A DNA stretch of 64,000 nt from Prosapia bicincta (lineage: Eukaryota > Arthropoda > Insecta > Hemiptera > Cercopidae). The notes under the pieces are model-generated. The model was not told the DNA's origin. It did no database searches and saw only the letters and a program-made list of their open reading frames with translations. The translations under genes were made by a program, and so were the position numbers. The stretch lies in contig JBAIZL010000005.1 of assembly GCA_036971475.1 (NCBI GenBank), positions 174,518,886-174,582,885 on the forward strand, written 5' to 3'. Positions 59,209 through 64,000 of this stretch are shown here, in pieces (the first letter of the stretch is position 1; every line of letters starts with the position of its first letter).

Positions 59209-60047
59209 TGTTGGCGTTGTAACCAAATTGAATTTATATTAAACTGAATTTCGGATGATAATTAATAATCTAGACCGGAGGACCATCCGCCTTAAATCTG
59301 AAAATAAAATGCCTTATCTGAACTTATATTAAGCTATGATTCAAATAACATTTGGTTTCAAAGAATAGGCTTTAATCGCTACAGTTTACCTAATAGCGGC
59401 AGTGGGGCGTGCTTTCACTACAAAGCGGTAACTTTTCGGTATCTGGAAGACTTCAACTTTAATTAGGAAAGGTGGATAACACAAAGTCATTAAAATGAAT
59501 GCACTCAACTTAAAAGTAAAATTTCACTTTTAAAACCAATGTCCTAAAAGTCCAAAATGACTAATCAAAGTTCACTTGTCAACTAGTTTACACTTTAGTG
59601 GAAGGTAAGTCCTTGGTATGATTGTTCATTTAACCGAACGTATTGTACTAAAGCGGGCTATTGCACAATGTTACACTGAATACCGTAACACAATGGGGGT
59701 TTACCTAACACATTTGTATAAAGTCAAAACGCAGTTGAAAACACTTTCGGACATTAGGTACTTGTTACACGATTAATTATTGCTAATTATAGTTGAATTG
59801 CGGTCATTGTAAAGGTTTACGGCGGTTTAACTTCGCGGTTAAACAAACACCTAAATTCGTTCACTCCATAGCGGATACAAAGAAATTGAGACTGACTATT
59901 GCGCAATGAGGAAAGTAGCGTCTAAAAGTAGGTCAAGTGCGTACTCTAGGCAGAAAGCGGTGTAACCCTGGCAGCAGCTGTTAAATGTGGCGGCAAATTA
60001 CAAAATCCTAGAAATGCAGCTGAACAGTGTAGAACCTGTTCTGAACA
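59209..60047 (-). repeat. 3' LTR of BEL/Pao element 2
   Basis: 839 bp bounded by TG and CA, adjoining a BEL-type polypurine tract. There is no second copy in the window to confirm the left edge; the edge is inferred from the TG start and the loss of satellite similarity. Confidence 0.7.
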
Positions 60048-60780
60048 TACCGCCCACCAAAAATGAATCTTTTTAGAGCCTGAGAGGGTGAGTGGTGGAG
60101 GGGCGAAGAATCAGAAAGAAAAGTCCAGGAGGTCAGCGGATAGCTAAGAGGTGGATGGATGTCCAAGTGTTGGTAACAGGTGTGCAGACTATCTGGTCCT
60201 CCTTAAGTGGCTTGAAGTCCTTAATCCTTCGGTGGGGTGTTGCGCAGGTAAGTAAGAGGTGGACCAAGACTAACAGAAGCGGTCAGACAACTGCTGAAGA
60301 AGTTGCGGTTGCTGAATGATAGATGGTTCCTTGGACCACTGTGTAGGATAATTCAGTAGCGGGTGACCAATTAGACAATTTGGGATAAGAAGAATGAGGA
60401 TTCGCAAGGGGGAAGAAAGAAGGACATGGGGCTGCAGTTGAGAATTTATTAGATTTGCTGAGAGGTGATTGCGTGGAGGCTGATGAACTCTGCCGCCCAC
60501 CATGCTGCCCACCGTGCCGCCCACCATGAGCAGTCCGGAGGCGTCGACTATGAGTGCTGAGGAGCGAAGAGACTCAGTGATATGGTTGGTTGGTTGAACT
60601 CTTCTAACGAAGCCACTGGTGGTGATAACCTTGCGTAAGTCCTTGTAGTGTTGAGTGTTTCTATTGGTGCGGATGACTTTTTTGCTCTCCGTGGATCGAC
60701 GTGCAGCGTCGTAGCGTGCAGCTAATCTTGTAGCGCAGGCGTGAGGTTGACGACATAGACGGTCGGGAAGCGGCCCCGAA
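60048..60780 (-). pseudogene. BEL/Pao element 2: degenerate pol remains
   Basis: After the polypurine tract no long frame survives. A stretch near 60510-60560 reads LIVDASGLLMVGG, comparable to the segment preceding the integrase zinc-binding region in element 1. The rest (the frame at 60270-60527) has proline- and leucine-rich sequence without motifs. It marks the deletion that joined protease to integrase remains. Confidence 0.5.
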
Positions 60781-62103
60781 ATAATCCATCCGAAGAAGGT
60801 GTTTAGGGCAGCAGGTTGGCCTTTGATGATGGTCCGTGGTCCATTAACAAGACTACGAGTAAATACGTCAGATCCTAAGATTAAGTCAATTTGTGCAGGA
60901 GTGTCAAAGTGAGGGCCAGCTAGTGGGAGATAACTGTAATGTGCGTGTAACTGGGTGATAGTGCGGTCGATGGAAGAGGGTAAGTGATGTGAGGTAGTAC
61001 TGCAGCTTCTACATCAAGTTTGAAATTTGTGGCATATCTAGAAGAGAATTGTAGGGAGACATATTCTGATATACGTGTGTTATGAGAAGCGACCCCAACA
61101 AGAGAAACATTTAATTTCCTAGAAGGTAAGCTCAACAGTGCGGTTGTGGTTTTTGTTATGGCAGACACTTGATTGCCCGAAGTATATGATTTCCAAAATG
61201 ATCATTAACAATGACCCGAGCAGTCCCCAATAAGGCAGAAGCGAACTTAGTGTTATCGGCGCTGGCGAGCGGTTTTCCATTGCTGGTTGAATTGTTACCG
61301 TTTTTGACTGAGTTTGGGTGTCGATGCGTGTGCGGTCGCTGGGACGAAGCTACGTTAGAGTCATGTAGCAAGGAGTGATGCTTACCGTTGCAATGTTTAC
61401 AAGTCTTGAGTGATTTACATTTGTTTTGGTAGTGGGTGCCGAAACAATTGCAACATCGCTGCATATGTCGTATAGACTCACGGCGTTCCTGGGCTTTAGT
61501 TTGAGAAAGTCTGGACAACGAAAGATATTGTGAATGGCTGAACAATAAAAACACTGTGCTGCGGACGGATCGTCACGAGGCGGGTTGGTAGGTCGGGTAG
61601 TCAAGAGCGGTCTGGGCAAATTTTGTCTAACACTCGGTCATGGTTGCGGTGCGGGCGCTCTTCGGTTGGACGGGATGCGTTGTCGGATCACTGGTGGACT
61701 CAGAGCCTGCTGTAGAGTCATGGCGGCGTGGTGCGTTGTAGTGCGGTAACGAACTTCTTCCAGCTTTGCGGCTTCATCTACGTAGTCGGCGGGGTTGCTT
61801 CTAACGGCTGTGGCTGTCGATATCAGCGTCATGAGTCTAGTGGGTTATTTAACCTGCGGTGTTGGACTCTCAGAATCTCTTTGTAGTAATTCCATTGCGC
61901 GTACTTGTTCCGTGACAAAAGTGTTCAGCGAGTCATAAGTGGGTATGTTTGACGTCCCTATATGTTTTTCGAAGTCCAATCGGGTTTCGTCACTTGGATT
62001 ATTTACGGACAGTTGGAACAACAAGAAGTCGGCTAGGACAGGCATTTGAATGGTCTTAACAGCGTTGGAATGAACAGAAAGAAATTGGTTGACGTCTTTG
62101 TAT
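60781..62103 (-). pseudogene. BEL/Pao element 2: gag and protease remnant
   Basis: Gag similarity starts at 62103 (VNQFLSVHSNAVKTIQMPV), then LADFLLFQLSVNN, as in element 1 (LADFLLFQMSINN). Knuckles: CFYCSAIHNIFRC, CCNCFGTHYQNKC, CKHCNGKHH. The protease segment reads NQVSAITKTTTALLSLPS, with the catalytic DxGS region altered to TSGN and a frame change at 61170. ILGSDVFTRSLVNGPRTI follows near 60850. Several stops and frame changes. Confidence 0.75.
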
Positions 62104-62930
62104 TTTTAAATTTTCTTCTGTGTTGTTTACAATAGGGCAATATGTTTCACCTTTATGCATTGAAACTATGCACTGTAGAATTTCTAATCCATTCAAGTGT
62201 TTGTATGGTAAGAAGGATACCAAATGTTTGTTGAAGATAGCTTCTTCATTATGAATATTTTGTATTCTAAATTCAACTGTTTGGCTAGTGCGGGCTTATA
62301 ACATAACTCAATTGTTCCGGTTTTACTGACGTGCTGTCTGTTTTATTACAATTTCTTTTTTCTGTATTAAAATATTGAATAGGGATTTCTTTATCACAAA
62401 GTATTAATTTATTGTTTATAAAGTCTAAACTTATTCCTAAATCTTTTATATTATCTAGACCCAGTATTAGGTCGAAATTCTGATGAAAATCAAATAAGTA
62501 AAATTTAATTGCTTTTTTAGACAACAGAGGTATTGTGCAGCAAAACTTTTCTTTTGAAGTGCCGTGTACGGTGGTTACTTCAAACGGCTCTTTTCTTACA
62601 CTTGTTTTAAAATTTTTCCATTCTAGTGATTTTCGCATAAACGATCTAGTACTACCTGTTTCAATTAATATTTTAGATTTGGTGTTTGTGTCGTATATAA
62701 AAGGTAATTCGTTATTTTCGCTTTGTAAATTCATTATTGAAAATTGGTTCCGAGTCTTGTACATCCTAAAAAATTGTCCCGATCGGTTTGAATGGTTTCT
62801 TCTTCGTAGTCTTCTGTTAAATTTTGGGGTCAGTGAAATACTCTTCTTTTTCGGGATTTTCTTCAAATGCGAATATTTCTTGTCCGTTAGTCTGGTACAT
62901 TAACTATTCCTCATTTTCGGCTCCTTGTCC
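62104..62930 (-). mobile_element. Ty3/gypsy LTR retrotransposon fragment (protease region)
   Basis: Adjoins the truncated BEL/Pao element at 62103 without visible duplication. It contains a retropepsin-like ORF (62866-62285), then a degraded stretch towards 62110 where the reverse transcriptase would begin but does not. No LTR, gag knuckle or integrase is seen. The protease resembles those of 17.6/297-type gypsy elements. Boundaries are approximate. Confidence 0.6.
62285..62866 (-). pseudogene. Gypsy-type retropepsin fragment with altered active site
   Basis: 193-codon open stretch. LPFIYDTNTKSKILIETGST holds the active-site loop, but the catalytic D of the usual DTGS is E here. FDLILGLDNIKDLG is the second conserved (ILG) segment. 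The N-terminal part is basic and Arg-rich, like the end of a gag or a linker. As the active-site Asp is changed and no flanking domains exist, it is a dead fragment. Confidence 0.65.
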
Positions 62931-63127
62931 GGTTGCATTAGTTCGTACGCACAGGTAGATAGACATTTGTAGATGTGCGCTCATTAAGTTGTGTAGTGGC
63001 AATTGATGCGAAACAGCTAATGGCGTTGTTTTCTGACAACCGTAGTTAAAAATTAGTTAAAACTTTTGTAATTTTAAACTAATCATAGAATGTCAACAAC
63101 TTTGACCTGGCGTGTACTTAAAACAAG
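62931..63127 (+). promoter_or_regulatory. Probable promoter and 5' UTR of the mRpS28-like gene
   Basis: About 200 bp between the gypsy fragment and the start codon. There is no TATA box at a convincing distance. An upstream ATG at 63090 opens a 17-codon reading frame that overlaps the main start in another frame. The transcription start cannot be located from sequence. Confidence 0.4.
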
Positions 63128-63391
63128 ATGGCTGTATTGAAAGTTTATGGTTATTCTAGGTTAAGGCCATTTTTTTCGTTATATTCCACAATTTTAAAAC
63201 GAACGGTTCAAAATATCAAACTTGTTGAAAATTGCTCAACATCGACATCATCTACAAGTGAAGAACTCAAAAGGGAACGACTTGGAGGGTTTGCAAGAGC
63301 TTTTGAGAAATACACTGCTCCTATAAAAGAAAGTGTGGTTGAAGATTCTGCATCGTTTGCTCAGCTTTTAAGGAGTTCAAAATTTGTAGAT
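63128..63391 (+). CDS. mRpS28: Mitochondrial ribosomal protein S28 (bS1m) exon 1, partial gene
   Basis: 88 codons from ATG at 63128 (context CAAGATGG) to a consensus donor GAT/GTAAGT at 63392, phase 0. The N-terminus (MAVLKVYGYSRLRPFFSLYS) is basic and lacks acidic residues, like a mitochondrial import signal. The segment LGGFARAFEKYTAPIKES, followed by SFAQLLRSSKFVD, matches my memory of animal MRPS28, where GGFA.A.E...F..LLR.S leads into the S1-like domain. That domain must lie in later exons beyond 64000. The protein would belong to the small subunit of the mitochondrial ribosome. It is the only host gene seen, and the adjacent sequence is all transposon-derived. The call rests on a short segment, so it remains moderate. 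Confidence 0.68.
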
Positions 63392-64000
63392 GTAAGTAAA
63401 TTTAAAATTAAAAATATTCTATGAGTAAACTTGTGGATCCTTTTCAAATTCTTAGTGGTTACTGGGGTAGGCTTAGTATTTTCTAAACGTAATAGATTTT
63501 TAAAATATTAAGTATTGTTCTTGGAAGTGTATACACAAATTATTTTGTTTTTTTATAACTAAATCTATCTTAACCAGATACTTTTCTTACTTTTCTTTTG
63601 TACTTTATTTTTACGTTCTAGACACGAATCCAACATTATTTTTTGCCACTGACGCAGTTTTTTTTTTTTAAATATACTTTAAAAAACAACCTAAACTAAC
63701 CTTTATTGACGTACGACTACCGCTATTTTCGTGAATTTTTTTACTTTTCTTATGTTTTGTTACGTTTTTACACATGTACGTTCTTACATTTTTATGTATT
63801 TTTGTAAAAGTTACTTTATTTCACATTTTAAATGTTAGGTTGTAATGGCATGAAGGCCTATAGCGTGAACCGGACGCGCAGTAGCTACATCGCACTGCAC
63901 TACGTCTAAATTTTTATTTAAGTATACCTACGTAGTATTCAGTCAGGATATATTTGGTTATAGTTTTATACAACATTCTATCTACCTATATTAAAATATT
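63392..64000 (+). other. Start of intron 1 of the mRpS28-like gene
   Basis: From GTAAGT at 63392 to the window end, AT-rich with no open frame resembling the expected S1-like domain. I see no repeat shared with the satellite. Confidence 0.6.

Larger units (their letters stand above)
59209..62103 (-). mobile_element. BEL/Pao element 2, internally deleted and truncated
   Basis: The left (3') LTR is at 59209-60047 (TGTTGGCG...CTGAACA), followed by the same TACCGCCCACCAAAA polypurine region as in element 1. Going right on the minus strand are degenerate integrase-like remains, a protease remnant, then gag with zinc knuckles, ending abruptly at 62103 inside gag. RT, RNase H and most of integrase are missing: protease sequence passes near 60535 directly into VDASGLLMVGG, which in element 1 precedes integrase. 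There is no 5' LTR. It is unable to move on its own. Confidence 0.85.

Noticed and set aside
62535..62903. Plus-strand 122-codon frame over the gypsy protease
   Set aside because: Antisense shadow of the protease-like frame, which has recognisable motifs.

Overview
This window is repeat-dominated, AT-rich eukaryotic DNA, most likely from an insect or related arthropod. The evidence is spliceosomal introns, BEL/Pao, Ty3/gypsy-like, I/Ingi-like, Penelope-like, pogo, piggyBac-like and hAT-like elements, and one host exon resembling the mitochondrial ribosomal protein gene mRpS28. Nothing bacterial is present. The species cannot be named from the sequence alone.

The backbone from 251 to 59,208 is one satellite array with a monomer of about 1.1 kb, cut by transposons into seven visible segments (251-2466, 6866-12373, 16198-18116, 25573-39098, 43204-45258, 52877-53465, 58605-59208). 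Monomers fall into sequence types that recur as dimers (2238-bp period in 8.9-12.3 kb; about 2.2-kb A/B dimers in 27-33 kb). They are homogeneous on the left and increasingly diverged to the right, as at the edge of an array. Each monomer carries a variable (TA)n tract and a short open frame that looks non-coding.

Insertions, left to right: a coding-free minus-strand LTR element (2467-6865), whose 3' LTR tail also opens the window at 1-250 because the satellite block carrying it was itself duplicated; an intact single-ORF non-LTR retrotransposon (12374-16197) with an apparent HDV-like ribozyme at its 5' end; a gag-only LTR element primed by tRNA-Lys (18117-25572), itself hit by a piggyBac-like element (22678-24077); a 227-bp Penelope-like fragment (26937-27163) with a hammerhead-ribozyme-like core; a pogo-like DNA transposon (39099-43203) whose start codon is split by an intron and which carries a nested hAT-like element (40350-41514); a nearly complete but broken BEL/Pao element (45259-52876); two degenerate LINE pieces arranged head to tail (about 53.5-58.6 kb); a deleted second BEL/Pao element (59209-62103); and a Ty3/gypsy protease fragment (62104-62930).

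Host sequence appears only at the far right: exon 1 of a probable mRpS28 gene (63128-63391) and the start of its first intron. The left half holds young insertions (near-identical LTRs, intact ORF, exact target-site duplications). The right half holds decayed ones. The most notable signals are the two self-cleaving-ribozyme-like structures and the co-amplification of an LTR element with its satellite host.
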